DNA of 64,000 nucleotides, taken from contig CM067521.1 in NCBI GenBank assembly GCA_034509495.1, positions 4,771,665 to 4,835,664 of the forward strand, read 5' to 3'. The position numbers and the translations under genes are program-made. Of the stretch, positions 13,754 to 28,039 are shown piece after piece. Source of the DNA: Acestrorhynchus altus. Lineage: Eukaryota; Chordata; Actinopteri; Characiformes; Acestrorhynchidae. The first letter of the stretch is position 1. Each line of letters starts with the position of its first letter. The notes beneath the pieces were generated by a model that did no database searches, was not told the DNA's origin, and was given only the letters and a program-made list of their open reading frames with translations.

Positions 13754-13914
13754 GCTGATCATCTCTGCAACATAGCTCTCTGGTCCCGTGTACTCTGTAG
13801 AGTCTTTCACCTTGATGAGCACGATGAAGAACAGGTAATGCCACATGTTGTGCTCCACCTTGATGTGCTCCTCAAATGTCACCGTCTTGTTGTCAAACTT
13901 GTCCCTCTCCAAGC
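13754..13914 (-). CDS. itpr1: itpr1 exon w16: linker domain with zinc-binding histidines
   Basis: Two bases plus 53 codons. LERDKFDNKTVTFEEHIKVE, then HNMWHYLFFIVLIKVKDSTE and YTGPESYVAEMIS. The H-x4-H pair completes the C2H2 zinc site begun in w15. The acceptor is ttgcag and the donor AGC|gtaagt. The last residue is Ser where mammals have Lys. The following residues (the ERNLDWFPRM region and coiled-coil tail) are not found in the 13.75 kb to the left edge, so the terminal exon(s) lie outside. Confidence 0.97.
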
Positions 13915-16900
13915 CTGCAAGTGCACATACAAAGTGAATGAGAACAACTAATTGGTGGCTTGTTCAGGAACAGAGTGCTGTTTAATATGATGGCAGGACG
14001 CAGCAGATAAACCCCCTAAACTCCATGGAAGCCAGAACCCGTGAAGCACATGACCCCTGTCCGGTTTTAAACCTAGACTGGTTTCACTCTCAAGACAGGA
14101 CACACATTCAATGTCAAAGTCCCTCTAGGTGCTACAGGGTAGCCAGAAACCATGAGCCCCAAAATCCCCCCAATTTGAAAGTGCCAATGACCTAACTTTG
14201 GTAGGAGTCTCTCCTCATCACATACAATGCTCCCGACACCAGGAGGGCGAAGACAAGCACATGCCTCCTCCAACACATGTGAAGGCACCGCCTCGTTTCA
14301 AACTGCCAATGTGCTTGGAGGAAAGCACCGGGTCCCCGGCTTCGATACAACGACTAACAAAGGCTGTGCCAGGCAGCATGAATGTGTGATGAGGGGAGAG
14401 AACGACCCAACATGGGAGAGCGCGGCTAAATTTGCTCTTTCAGACTCTGGCCGCCGACAGTAAACGGCATGACCCGCGATTCGACCAGCAATCCTGTGGT
14501 GTAACAGCACAAATGTACAGTATTCCTCCAGTTCTGCTCTACTGTTTCATCACTCAGGGAGGAAGTCGGGTGTAAACAAACAGAGCTGTTTCAGGGTGTG
14601 TGTCATAAGTAAGTGGAGGTGATGGGTCTTGTGACAGTCACACTACAGGGCTTCGTTTTATACTGAATGATGAAGTAAGCAGTGGAGACACGAACCATGA
14701 GGCGGGTTTATTCCTGTGGTATAACCGAGACCTGGCAACAACCCAATGACTTCTCCCAGCTTAATGATTCTACTCCACCGGGGTTTGTTTAATTCACCGT
14801 GAGAAGTGGAATGTCTCACCAGTGTCTGTTCCTACCTTCTCCTCCTTTGAATCAACTGTGTGTCATCTCCCTGGACCTACTCCCATCATCATCATCCCAA
14901 CCGTCTACCGCCCCCCCGAAACCTAACAGCGACTTTCTGAATGACTTTGCTGCTCTGCTTACACACTTGTCCTCCCTCTCACCAAACATCATAGTGCTGG
15001 GTGATTTTAATATTCACATGGACGATGTCAATAACCTCAAGACTTCAGAGTTTTGGCCTTCAGCAACTCACTGATGTTCCCACTCACTCCAAGTCTGTTG
15101 TTCTGGCGTTTCTCCTTCTGATCATATAGCAGATGAACTCCCCATAACTGACCATTTCCTCCTCTCATTCAATATCTGTCTTCCTCTCTCCATCACTAAG
15201 CTTCCCTGTTTGATCTTTTTCCGTAACATTAAGGATATTAATTTAAACTCTCTCTCCTCATGCGCCAATTCTCTCATGGATACTCTAAATTCAACTGTAA
15301 ATTCAACCACCCTTGAAGAGTTGGTCTCATTACAACACTGGACTTCATTCAATACTCAACTCCCTTGCTCAGCTAAAAACCAGGTCTGTTACTTTTCTAC
15401 CCCCTGGTTTACTCCCCAACTTCGGCTTATGAAGGCCAAAGGGCATCAACTTGAGAGGCTTCACCGGAAAACTGGGCTAATTGTTCATAAAGACATAAAA
15501 ACCACACATTACATTATAAGGCCAAATCCAACTCCTACACTGGTTTAATCATCTCTTCAAATGAAGGCACCACCAAGTCAATATTTTCACTTTATAAGAA
15601 TATCACTCAAGCCCCTGATTCTCTACCTTCCCACCTGTGTTCAACTGCTTTCTGTAACTCCCTCGTGTCATTTTTTGACAGTTAAATTCTAAAGATCCTC
15701 CAGCTGCTCAGTTCACAAACCTCCCCCTGTATTACTCTTGAACTTTCTCCTCCTGCCCACTCCTTTTCCTCCTTTCAGCTCCAGACAACATCAGAAATTA
15801 CAAACCTCATTCAAGAATCCAAGTCCTCAACCTGTCAGCTTGACCCTGTCCCCACAGTCCTGGTTAAAGCCCGTCTCCCGTCCCTGCTCCCTCTCATCTC
15901 TGCCATTATTCACTCCTCTCTCTCAGCTGGAACAGTTCCTGCGTCATTCAAAACTGCTGCCATAACTCCAATCCTAAAAAAAACCTGGTGCTGATCACTC
16001 CAATCTCCATCATTTCCGTCCTATCTCTAATCTTCCCTTCATTTCCAAAATTCTTGAGAAAATAGTAGCATCTGCACACTTATTTATCCAACAATAACCC
16101 GTATGAACTGTTCCAGTCTGGTTTTCGCCCCCTTCAAAGTACAGAAACAGCTCTCATTAAAATCACTAATGACCTCCTTACGGCAGCTGATTCCGGTTTG
16201 CTGTCATCCTCCTTGATTTGAGTGCAGCGTTTGACGCTATCTGCCATGTCACCCTCCTCCACAGACTTTCCTCCTTTGGTATCACTCAGACACCTTTAAA
16301 CTGGTTTAAATCATATCTCACCTGCCGCACTCAGTTCACTCAAATCAAAACTCTCACTTCCCAGCCTTTCCTCGGTCACTTCAGGAGTTCCCCAGGGCTC
16401 CTCCTCTTCATCTTTCTCAAACACAACATTGATTTCCACTGTTACGCGGATGACACCCAGTTCTATGTTCCCAGTAAACCCACCTCCAATCTCCCTGCTT
16501 CTCTTCAAATCTACTCAAATTAAACAGTGATAAAACCGAGCTTCTCCTCATTGGTACAAAATCAACTCTATCCAAAATCAAAAGTTTCAGTCTTGAAATT
16601 GATAACTGCTCCGTTTCTCCCTCCCCACAGACAAAGAGTCTGGGTCTCATCCTTGACAGTACTCTTTCATTTCACTCTCTCATTAACAACATTACCTCGT
16701 CTGCCTACTTTCACCTACTTAACATCAACCGCCTTCGCCTCTCCCTTACTCCCCATTCCACTGCCATCCTTGTTCACTGCCTCGTCACATCCCGTCTGGA
16801 TTATCGCAACTCCCTCCTCTACGGTCTCACCCACAAATATCTCCATAAGCTCCAACTGGTCCAGAACTCAGCTGCCCGTCTCATCACCAGAACCCCATCC

Positions 16901-18326
16901 ATTCACCACATCACTCCTGTCCTGCAACAGCTTCACTGGCTCCCCGTTAAGTTTCGCATAGAATACAAAATTCTTCTGTTCACTTTCAAGGCCGTCCACA
17001 ATCTCTCTCCACCATCTTTTCAATCTTCTTCATGTTGTTACTCCCTCTCGCTGCCTCAGATCGTCTTCCTCCATCCACCTGACTGTCCCCACCGCCTGTC
17101 TCACCACAGCTTTCAGTCGATGTGCTCCCCAACTCTGGAACTCCTTACCACCTTCCATAAAGAACATAAATTCACTCGCACTTTAAACCTGCTCTCAAAA
17201 CACACCTGTTTAGAACTGCCTTCTCCGTCTGACTCCGTCTGATTTTCATTCTCTGTTGTTTTATTTTCTTATATTTTATCTTATTTCTTTCTTTTCTTAT
17301 TATTTAAATTTTATTGTCTATTCTACTCTTGTACGGTGTCCTTTAGTGCCAGAAAGGCGCCTTTGAAATAAAATGTATTATTATTATAATTCGTTTAAAG
17401 TCACTGGTACAGAATGAAAACAAACCTGATCCCAGTAAAGGGTAGTTTCATTATAAGTGCACATCCTACACATGATTCACACTTTTGAGCAAGTCATAAA
17501 ACTCCCCTTTTGATGATGAACAGCAAATTGCAAAACAAAAGGCCTAAATTGGGTGTTCCATCATACGAAGGCTGTGTGAATCTGTGCGTGTGTGTTTGTG
17601 TGTGTGAGGACTCGCCACAGTTACAGCCCTGACTAAGCCTTCTGGGAAGAGGGGGCGTCTCGATGTTTACACTGTTTGAGCGAAAACAGCTCGCGCTGTG
17701 CCTGCTAACTGGGCAGGCAGTTTCAAAGGTCCTCCGGATATGCAGAGCGGAGATGAAATCTCCAATTAAAGCAACGCACAAGTACAGTTTTACTCCATTA
17801 CTGGTCACACTGCCAGCCACAATGCTGTCCACATGGCTAAGAACAGGATGTTGACCACCTAGGAGAAATAATTTGTTCCCAGGGAAGGGCCTTCACTTGT
17901 CACCTCAATGCATCATCCCATACTTCTGGTCTTGAGGGCAATATTGATGGTTCATAGGAGGACAAAGCAAAAACAAATCTGTCAACTGCACCTTTAAAAA
18001 TATGGGGAATCACTAAAAATGCTCCAAGAGACTCCTTAGAACCTGACTGCTCTTAAAAACAGAGGTGCTACAAAAGGTTCTTTAAGGGACTGAACAGAAG
18101 AAACCCCACCATTTTATTTCCCAATTAACGGTGATTATCTGGGTTTACCATTTTTGACACATTTTCTCTGTTGGAAAAAAAAATGTTTACTTTCAGACTC
18201 TCTAAAATAAAGCTGATGGACTGATGGACACATCTTCAAAAAGGCCATAGTTCAGCTTAGTTGCCATCAAGATGGTGATTACTTAAAATAACTCTAAAAC
18301 ACCCAACCAACCACACCTAAACATCT

Positions 18327-18359
<33 letters not shown>

Positions 18360-21300
18360 CACACACACAATATAACAACGCTTCACAAGAATATGACCCA
18401 AAAGCACCCCAAAGCATCATGGGAGCATTCTTCTGTCACAATAAGTGAAAAATCACAGAATGTAACAAATGTAATAACAAATTTCATTTCAATTAACAGA
18501 GTATTCAATCAAACTTTTCAAAGAAAGAATTACATTATATTACAAAATCAAATTCAAGATCAAAATCATTAAGAAATCAAAGGTTTTTCTCACGTCTTTA
18601 AGAAGAAAATAATGTTTTCATGAACCCCGGCAGCATACTGGTTCTGCTTTGGCAGGGATCAATAAACTTTAAGAAGGTCCAGTTAGAGACCATTTCCGTA
18701 AGTCAAGATCTGGAACATCATACTGTCTAACCTGCATTGTGATTCAGTGCCATATCTACTGAAGTAGTTTTATATGTTCTATCAACATATTATATCGTCA
18801 ACAATTCAATGTCCAATCAAATTACAGTATATAGTCCAATTATAATTAATATATCAATATAATATATCAGCCAGTTTCACACAAATGTTCATTATCCATT
18901 TGCATTTCAAATGAAATGACAATCAAAAAATCATCTTAAAATATTGAGCTTAATAGCTCGTCTGGTAGTGGAGCTCCGCATTACTGCTTTTCACCACTAG
19001 GCACGAGGCACAACATCGTCCACCCTCCTCCACTCGCAGCACAACCAGCAAACTGATGGGCTCTTTTTGATAGATGGTGATCAGGCTCTGGTTTGTCATC
19101 CCAAATGCATCCCAAAACACCTTTTATCTCGTCCTGCGTGCTGCGTTCATTGGCCCCAGGCTGGCACTGTCTAAAGCATTGCCCTGTATGTATCATTCAC
19201 TGGAGTCACTGTGCTTATCATAATGCACAGATCTGATTCGCCAAGTAGCATCATGTGTGATATGCACAATGCATGTGATTGGTCCGAGTTTTCTGAGCCA
19301 CTAAATCTGTACCTTAAAGGTTAGAAAATAACGCAGGTTAAAATAATTAACACTCCATCAGAAAGGACAGCATCTGGGTCTGGGTCTGGACTGTGGTCTG
19401 CCTATTAAGGGCCTCTGTTCCAATGAATCATTCTGCTAGTCTAATCAAGTCAACCTTTATTGAACCCGTAAAAAAAAAAGGGGGGGGGGTGTCTTATGAT
19501 TTTGCAGAGGCAGAGTTTGTACTGAACAAACAGTGTTTACTCACCACAGATGAAGCAGGTGGTCTTGAGAACCTCTTCTTTCTTCTGTTTTTCACTCCTC
19601 AGGTCAGCAAAGGTGTCGATGATGACACCAAAGATCAGGTTGAGGACTATGATGATGACCATGAAGAAGAACAGCAGGTCATAGATGACTCTGGCTGCAA
19701 AGAGAGGCTCCTGGAGAGAGAGCCGATAACATAGCGTAAGCATTGTGTTTACCATGACGCTAATGTATTCATATCGCCAGCCCTGTCAATGACTTCTTAC
19801 ACATATACCGCAGCCCATCCACCCGAACCACCCAAAATCATTACACATCACCTCTGTCGGCAACATAATGGGTTATTAACTAATGATATTAAAAAGCATC
19901 ACATTATTGAAGTGTGGTAATACAAGGCTCATGAGAAACTTGCTCAGTGCGGGTACGGTGGTGTGGCACAGATACAGTAGATAACATTTGTCAGTGTCAG
20001 TAATCTGTGTGCAACCCAGCGCTGAGTGAGAAGAGTGTTTAGTGAGCAAGGTCTGGGCTGTCTGAGCTTGAGTGATGTGATCTAGGCATCTGAAAGGTTT
20101 GATTCTGGATCCTTTACTGTCTGTCTGCTGCCTTTGTAGCATTCACCACATTCCCTACGCTGAGAAAAAGACTAAAAAAAAAAAAGAACAGGTGCTGAGG
20201 CAATGGCCCACTGGCTCGTACTGCAAGTGTGTCGTGAGTCAATCATTTTATATTCATTTCTAAGTACAGACAATTGATTGTCTGGGGTAAGTAAATTTGC
20301 ATGACATCTGCAGAGGACTGGGTTTAAGGTGGGAAATACCGGAGATATCCTTTAATGGTTGTGTTTATGACCATCATATAATGCAATAATAATAATAATA
20401 ATAATAATAGAGTTTATGATGAATAATATACTACATTTCTCACAGGGTTTGATTATGTAATGACTGAATACTGTGCACTACTTTTTGGGGATAGATTGGG
20501 TAATGATTCTGGTTCTGGGTTGAGTAGTGTGTACTATAACGTTGTGGGGATAGATTGGGTAATGATTCTGGTTCTGGGTTGAGTAGTGTGTACTATAACG
20601 TTGTGGGGATAGACTGGGTAATGATTCTGGTTCTGGGTTGAGTAGTGTGTACTATAACATTGTGGGGATAGATTAGGCAATGATTCTGGTTCTGGGTTGA
20701 GTAGTGTGTACTATAACATTGTGGGGATAGACTGGGTAATGCTTGTGTCTGGGTTGAGTAGTGTGTACTATAACTCTTTGAGGTCTGGGTTGAGTGTGTC
20801 TGTACTATACCTCTTTGGTAAGGCTGAGTAGGTAACAGTGGTGCATTTGTGATAGCTGAACACTAATAACTGCTTGATGTGCAGCAGTACCTCTTTAGAT
20901 GGCTTTCGGAGCACGTCTCCGACTCCTCCGCCACTTCGGAGGCCGTGGCTGAGCACGGTTACGATACACATAAGAAGAGAGTCACAGGTTCGCTCTTTAT
21001 CCTCCACCACCATCGCCACTGCTGGGAAAAACACGTACAGTCCATTACAGTCACCAGTGAAACCAACTTGTGTTACAACACAAAGAAACACTCACTGGTT
21101 ACACTCAATTATGTTGTTCTACTGAGACCATGAACGTTTATGCAATGTAAAATATTCAAGGAGCCCACATGACTCGAGTGGTAGGTGCACAGTCGGATCA
21201 GACGTCTGATCATCTCAATTAAGCACATTAGACCAGTCATTCATCTTACATTTTCCCTCTGAAAACCTGCTTGAGCAGCTTGACCTGAGCCTAGGCCAAT

Positions 21301-23324
21301 ACGGCTTTGCTGACTTCTGTTCATTAACCTTTGACCCCTGGTTCCCCACTACACCTCATCTCATCCTTGCCTCATGACCAAGTAAGTGCCACAGACTTAA
21401 CACTTTTGCGCGTATAAGCATGTGACTGCGTGTGTATTCCCTTACCGTCTGTCGTGGTCTCGGCTGAACAGTTCTCCCCACCACCTTCCTTCCGACAAAC
21501 ACTGCCTGTCAGGAACTCGCTCATCATACTCGCCGATTCCTCTGTTGTAAAAGTAAGAGAAATAACAGGCATTATCGTTACACGGACAAAAGTACTGGGA
21601 CACCTGCTCCTTCAATGTTCCTTCAGGAATCAATGGTTTAAAAAGAGTGCATCCTGCTTCTCCTGAAGCAACTGTCTCTGTTGTCCAGACAAGTCTTTCT
21701 CCTAAAGCTTGGAGCATTGCTGTGAAGATTTAATTGCATTCATTGACAAATTACAGTTACCGAGGTCAGGACACCCAGTGCGATGCTGGCCAAAACAGGC
21801 ATCTTTCAGTCATTGTATCGGAGCTTTCGTCCAAGCTTGTTGGCTGCCCAGCAATGATGTAATTGAATCTTAAAAGAGGTGGCGACTGGTTTCACATGTT
21901 ATACTTACACCCAACACCTAAAGTCCTAAACCTACACTAGCGATGTAAGTAACTCAGGCCTATATAGGATCCTTACCAAGGGTTTTGTTGGGGATTCGGT
22001 CAACTGCCAGGATGAAGTCGTCTTTGAAGAAGATATAGCCGACTATGGAGAACAGATAGACCAGGATGAGGGCGAGCACGGCCGTCAGCACAATAGAGCG
22101 GCCGTTTCTTGTTACGCTCTTTATCACGTTCAGCAGAGTCTCTTCCCGGTAGATCAAATCAAAGAGCTGGAAAGAAAACAGAATTCACTCAGTGGAAGAT
22201 ACCTGCTGGTGTGTGTCATACTTTTGTATGTCTGTGAGTGTTTAGCTGTTAAATGTGCCCAGCGAAACCCTCACCAGCAGGCTGTAGAAGAACACATGTA
22301 CGAAGACTCCGAGGCTGCAGATGATGAGGTACAGCAAATGATACAGAAACTCCACATCCAAGATCATGGCCTTGTAGCCTCGTGTGAAAGTTCCTCTGTT
22401 CCCCACAAAACTCATCAGGAAGATCACTTTATTGCACAACTGAGACACAAACACAGACAGCATATTATAGCATATAGGTGTTAGACAGCAACACCAGCAG
22501 CCTCTTAGCCCCCCATCCCCCACCAGACTGTTTCTGATAAAGGTTCAGTAACTACACTGCTGCTGATCTTTAATACCAGCTACCAGACTGTGCTTCTGAT
22601 ACAGTTTCAGTAACTACACTGCTGCTGATCTTTAATACCAGCTACCAGACTGTGTTTCTGATACAGTCTCAGTAACTACACTGCTGCTGATCTTTAATAC
22701 CAGCTACCAGACTGGTAGCCACATTGTTGCTAATCAGAAAAGGATAAATACTGCCACACACATTTATCTGTTAGATGAAAAACTGCGATAGCATTCAGCG
22801 CTCTAGCAGCTGGTGGTCCGGAACGAAAGCATCACTCATCTCTGGACGTCCCACCGAGCTGATGAGGTTTGACAGAGTTTGGAGAGATGGCACGGTGGAG
22901 AAGCAGGGTAGTGTGTCACCAGCTGAGCAGTGTTGTGCCTATGTTGGTTTTGAACTCAAGAGTGTGTGAATGCGTGCGAGTGTGAGTGCTCTGAGCACAG
23001 GCTGTAGGGGAACACTGAAGGCCCTTTCACAGGACAAGTGTGTTTTAGCAGAGGGGTGTAAGAGCCGAGTGGAATGACTCGGTGACGCACTCCACACCTC
23101 GGCTCAACACAGAGACTACACAAGGAGTGCAGGGGTTATAGACACACACACAAACACACACAGGTTCAGTCCTGATATATATATATATATATATATTTTT
23201 TTTTTTTACACACACAGTTGCTTAGCCCAGATACCACAGGGTTTAATCGTATGCAAGGACACAAACTTATCTTTCCAGGACAGATTTTCACAGATGCATA
23301 AAAGGAAAGGGAGGAATTCCCTAG

Positions 23325-23375
<51 letters not shown>

Positions 23376-23659
23376 TGCTCAGCCATAACATTATGACCAC
23401 CTCCTTGTTTCTACACTTCATACAAATTTTAGTAGATTCCACTGATGAACTCTAGTCCATGTGTTTTCCTCCTTTCACTCTGATCTTTAATGGTCAGGAC
23501 CCCACAGGACCACCACAGAGCAGGTATCATGTGGGTGGTGGGTCATTCTCAGCACTGCAGTGACACTGACATAGTAATGGTGTGTTAGGGTGTGTTGTGC
23601 TGGTATGAGTGGATCAGATACAGCAGAGCAGAGTGTAGTGCAAACTCAAATTCCAGAAG

Positions 23660-23729
<70 letters not shown>

Positions 23730-26700
23730 GGGCAGTGGTGCTCCAGGAGCACTCAGTGGTATGGAGAATCACTGCTGTATCATCATTTTCATTTGTAGTA
23801 GAGATGTGTAGTTCAAATATCTCAATGAATGAATCTCACATACTTGAAAACCTTGAAATACTTAAAATACCTGCTCTCCTGACCTATGATGAAAGGATAT
23901 CAATGTGTATTAATGGTCACTTTAACTCACATTGAATGCCCCGAGCAGGAAGAGTGTGGGTTCCAGGCCAACGGAGAAGATGAGTCGGAGGATAGTGGAA
24001 GCGATGAGGGCTCGGATTCCGTGAGGCTGGGGCAACACGATCACAATGGCCAGAGACACCAGCATGGCCACCCATAACAATGCTGATAAGTGAGGCTCCA
24101 GTGTGCCTGAAAGAAAGACAAAGACAGACACGCGATTAGATACGTATAAATAAATACATATATAAGAACTAAATTCTAATCATGTAGCTGATTAGAAACA
24201 GACTGAAAGAACCTTGCAGTTTTTCTAAATGTAGTCTCTATGTTCTGCAGCTGTTGCAAAGTACAACTGCATTCCAACATGTGAAGGTGCTTCAAAGGGA
24301 TTATCGAGTGATACCACAGAAGATCGATGTTCACGGCATGGTGTTTATAATAGAAATTGATGTAAAGAACCTTATAGGTCTAAACAACATTCACTTGATT
24401 TGAAATATTCATCTATTTAAAAAAAAAGGCTCTTCACTTAAAGAATCATTTGATGAACCAAAGTCAATGAAGCAACAAAGCACCCATTCATTGACTTTAA
24501 GAAGTGATTTAAGTCAGGGGTTAAATACAGTATTCTCTTTAAACATGTCAGAGGTGTTAACGCATGTGCAATAACCTTTAAAACCAATTTTTTTTGTTTG
24601 ATTTTAGTTGAAAGTATTAATAGGAGACAGTGATTCATTCCAGATATTGTTATTTTCAAGAGATTCTAGGCTATTCAAGCTCCTCTTTATTTGAGGAACA
24701 AATTTGAGATATTTGTATGAATCTGACCATCTTTTGATCAAAAATGTACTTGTGCCTAAAATTCTGTTTTTTTAAGAACTAAAAAACCCGTCTCAGACAT
24801 CCTGTAGGACACTGATCGTCCAGCCCCGTCCTCTGTTGCTGACCAGTTCTGGTGAGAGTCTGTACGCAGGTCGAGCACGTACATGTGGACAGAGCAGTAA
24901 ACATGCACTGAAATTTCTTTTGGCATTCAAACTTTTAATTCAGTTGGAAATGTGTTCATTTGTTCATTTTAGCCGGTTTTCCGACCTGCATCATTGTCAT
25001 GTCTGTAGGTTACTCTGCTCCCGAGTTAGGAAGCCTAGAAAACAGCACGCAACTTCCCGCCAAGTGCGGCTCTCGGGTTCCGAGAGTTAAGCAGTTAAAC
25101 CCCTGTTCACTGAGCAGCGCTGCTCTCTGCTAAAGCAGTGTGAGAAAGAAGAACCGGCTGTATAATCCTCTGGAGCTGTGATGTAATGCTCAGCTGGCCT
25201 TATTTCGTTTTTCATCATGCAATTGCTCCTGTAATCCGAACACACCATGTCCACCAGGATGCACATTTTCTAAACTATCAGTCTGTCCTTCTATTTACTC
25301 TCTGCACACTCCCAGACACACTCCTCTGCTTGTTCTCAAAGCGACGAGATGCCATCGATGTACAATCGTTCACAAACGCGTCAAAGGTGAGACTGTGCCC
25401 TGCTCGCTGTGCCCATGATGAAACGATCGGTGTGTCCTTTAATGCTTTAACTCTGTAAACACTTTAAAGCCTGTACTTAAGCCCAGACTTCATTACTATT
25501 AAAACTTGCACCATTGCCACGGGCCCTAAAATAGAACCCTGTGGAACTCCACAAAAACAATAGACTTAGCTTTGTGACTAATAGAGTTAGAACTGAATCA
25601 TTAACCGCATCACTACTCGACTGGACTCCACTCAGTGTTTTCGTTTTTACGATGGAACTTGATACTGTTTTACTCCATGTTCACTCATGGCTCCAAGTGA
25701 GCTGAGTAGAAATGTCCAAACCTTTCACTCGATGCTCTATTGCTGTTTAGGTTGTTATTGTGTTTACGCTGTTAAGGGTGTGTGTCGTATTGTGAAGTTG
25801 CTGATTAAACATCAATTTCTCCTCACGTTAACGTTTATTAACATGGTAACGTTATATTTTCTCCATAACAGGATACATATATTACTTGCGTGCTTGTTAC
25901 AAACTAAATGTTTCTTTCTTTCTTTATTTTTTATTATTATTATTTTTTTATTAAAGCTGAAAAAATAACAAAACATGCTAACAATCTACCAAAAAATGAC
26001 TTCTTCACCATAAATTCTTATACATTTTTTTTTTTTTTTAAATAACTTTAATTTTGGAAAATTGTTGATTATGTCATTTATAATTTATAAACCTGTACAA
26101 CCCACTTTAGAAAAAAGGAACCAGCTACTAAAAAGTGAATACAGTCGATTTGTGTAGTTACTATGCTGTGCAAAGTCACCATAACATATGACATTCCCAG
26201 TCACTAATCTGCGAGAGGAAACCTACTCTTTCCATTTAAAACTAATTTGCAAAAATTCAATGCAATCACTCCCGGTTCTCCTTTACTTTCGATCAAATAT
26301 CAATTTAATGTATTTACTCGCAAAATATTCAGCTACTTCAACCCTTAATCCCTGTATGTGCTTCACTACCATTAGAATTGATCACATTCATAGGCCCTAC
26401 AATAGAACCCTGTGAAACTCCACATTTTTATCCCACAACCTCCACCACAATGCACTTTTTCTACACCATCAGATCCCTCTCTCTGCAGTCCCACACACAC
26501 TAATCAGCCTTCAGCCAGAGTGTGAGTAAGTCGGCTGAACTGCGTTTAAGGAAAGTCAAACTTTAAAGCACACCAGAGTTAAGTCTATCCGTCGTAATGC
26601 CACACTTTTCATTCGGCACCGTGGGTGGAGAGACAGATACAGTGTCAGCTCTGTGTGGAAGCCCAGCGGCAGTCGGTTCACCTGCTGAACGTGCTCGGGC

Positions 26701-27655
26701 ACATTCTAACCCCGAGGAAACGAGGAGTTGATACATACACACAGAAGGGAGATTGCATAACTCAGTGACGGTGATACATCTGAGCATTACTGTGGATCAG
26801 TGAGGCTTTAGTAGGAGTCTACCTTGTCTGGCTTGCAGGCCCAGCCCTGAACATACACACACACCCACACATACACACACCAATTCCATTTTCTCAACAA
26901 AGCTGATCTTTTGTAGGCTGCTCAGACTCCCCTTTTAAATGTGACCTATATCTGACACTTGTCTAAACAGTTCTCACTCCAGATTGACTGCATGTGCAAA
27001 AGCTTGGCCCCCAAAAGTTTCCTTTCATTCTCGGCATCATCACAGGAGCAATCCCGGAGCTGCAGTGACCGCTGAGCTCATCTCTGAGAAAAGGGCTCGT
27101 TATTCAGACCCTTTCTTTGGACTGAGTTCTCGCTTCCTTTAAACTTGGCTTTTAACACTTATGCTGCAGATACTCCCTCCAGCCGGAGGGAGGGTCCTCA
27201 CTATCCTGCGGAAATCCTCCGTCACTGCTGTCGTCCATTTTCCCTTCTCCTCCACCTGCATTCATGAGGAATGCTGAGCCAGATGCCCATTAAAGTCCTA
27301 GTGTTCTGATATCGATCAGTTTTCAATACCACAAAGTGTCCCAAATTGGAATTTACAATGTCAGATTCAGTGTTTTTGCCGTTCACTCCGCACACAAATT
27401 ACACACTGGGGTCACATGTGATGAAAAAGGTCACACGTGGGCCACTTTCACCTGATGCTGGTACCTGTACTGTTGCTCTCATCATTTTTAATAATAAAAT
27501 CCAGGAAACATTTTACAATTTTACTTTCATTAATTGAAATCATTTTCATGGGCCAATAGAAATGCTCCAAAAGGACAAACCCCACATACTATTATTAAAT
27601 ATACAATTCAAGATATTGGCTTTTTAATACAGAATTACAAAATTAAAGATTGACA

Positions 27656-27699
<44 letters not shown>

Positions 27700-27998
27700 T
27701 ATGTGTGTGTAAGAAAACGAGGTCATTCAGATTTGCAGGATCGAGCAGAAGCATCACTTGAGCCTGTCTCCCTCCCTCTCTACCTCATTCCCAGTGCCTC
27801 TCCCTCCCTCACTCTGTGTGAAGATCACATGACAGGTGCTGGTTACATAACACAGGCTGCTAAAAATAGCGCAGGGCGCTGAAAGATGCATGAGCGTCGG
27901 TCTGAGAGTGGAGAGGAGCAGCTCTCCAGTCCGCAGGGCCCACAGCCAGCAGCGCCGCATGTCACAGCTCCCTGCCGACATCCATTCATCTCCTGAAC

Positions 27999-28039
<41 letters not shown>

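Larger units (their letters stand above)
13915..19544. other. Intron w15-w16 (5.6 kb) with SINE and antisense LINE
   Basis: The intron separates the cysteine and histidine halves of the linker zinc site. It contains a minus-strand tRNA-derived SINE (about 14190-14512) and a decayed plus-strand L2-like LINE (about 14715-17395). The rest (17400-19540) is AT-rich sequence in which I see nothing coding. Confidence 0.85.
22440..23930. other. Intron w10-w11 with minisatellite, TA tracts and MITE half
   Basis: It carries three copies of a 62 bp minisatellite (22520-22716), three TA tracts (23178-23196, 23329-23374, 23664-23726) and half of a long-TIR MITE between the last two (23376-23655). Between 22720 and 23150 I see nothing. 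Confidence 0.85.

Noticed and set aside
20480..20800. Regularly spaced repeats resembling a CRISPR array
   Set aside because: This is eukaryotic DNA, the units are contiguous 59 bp tandem copies without unique spacers, and no cas genes exist.
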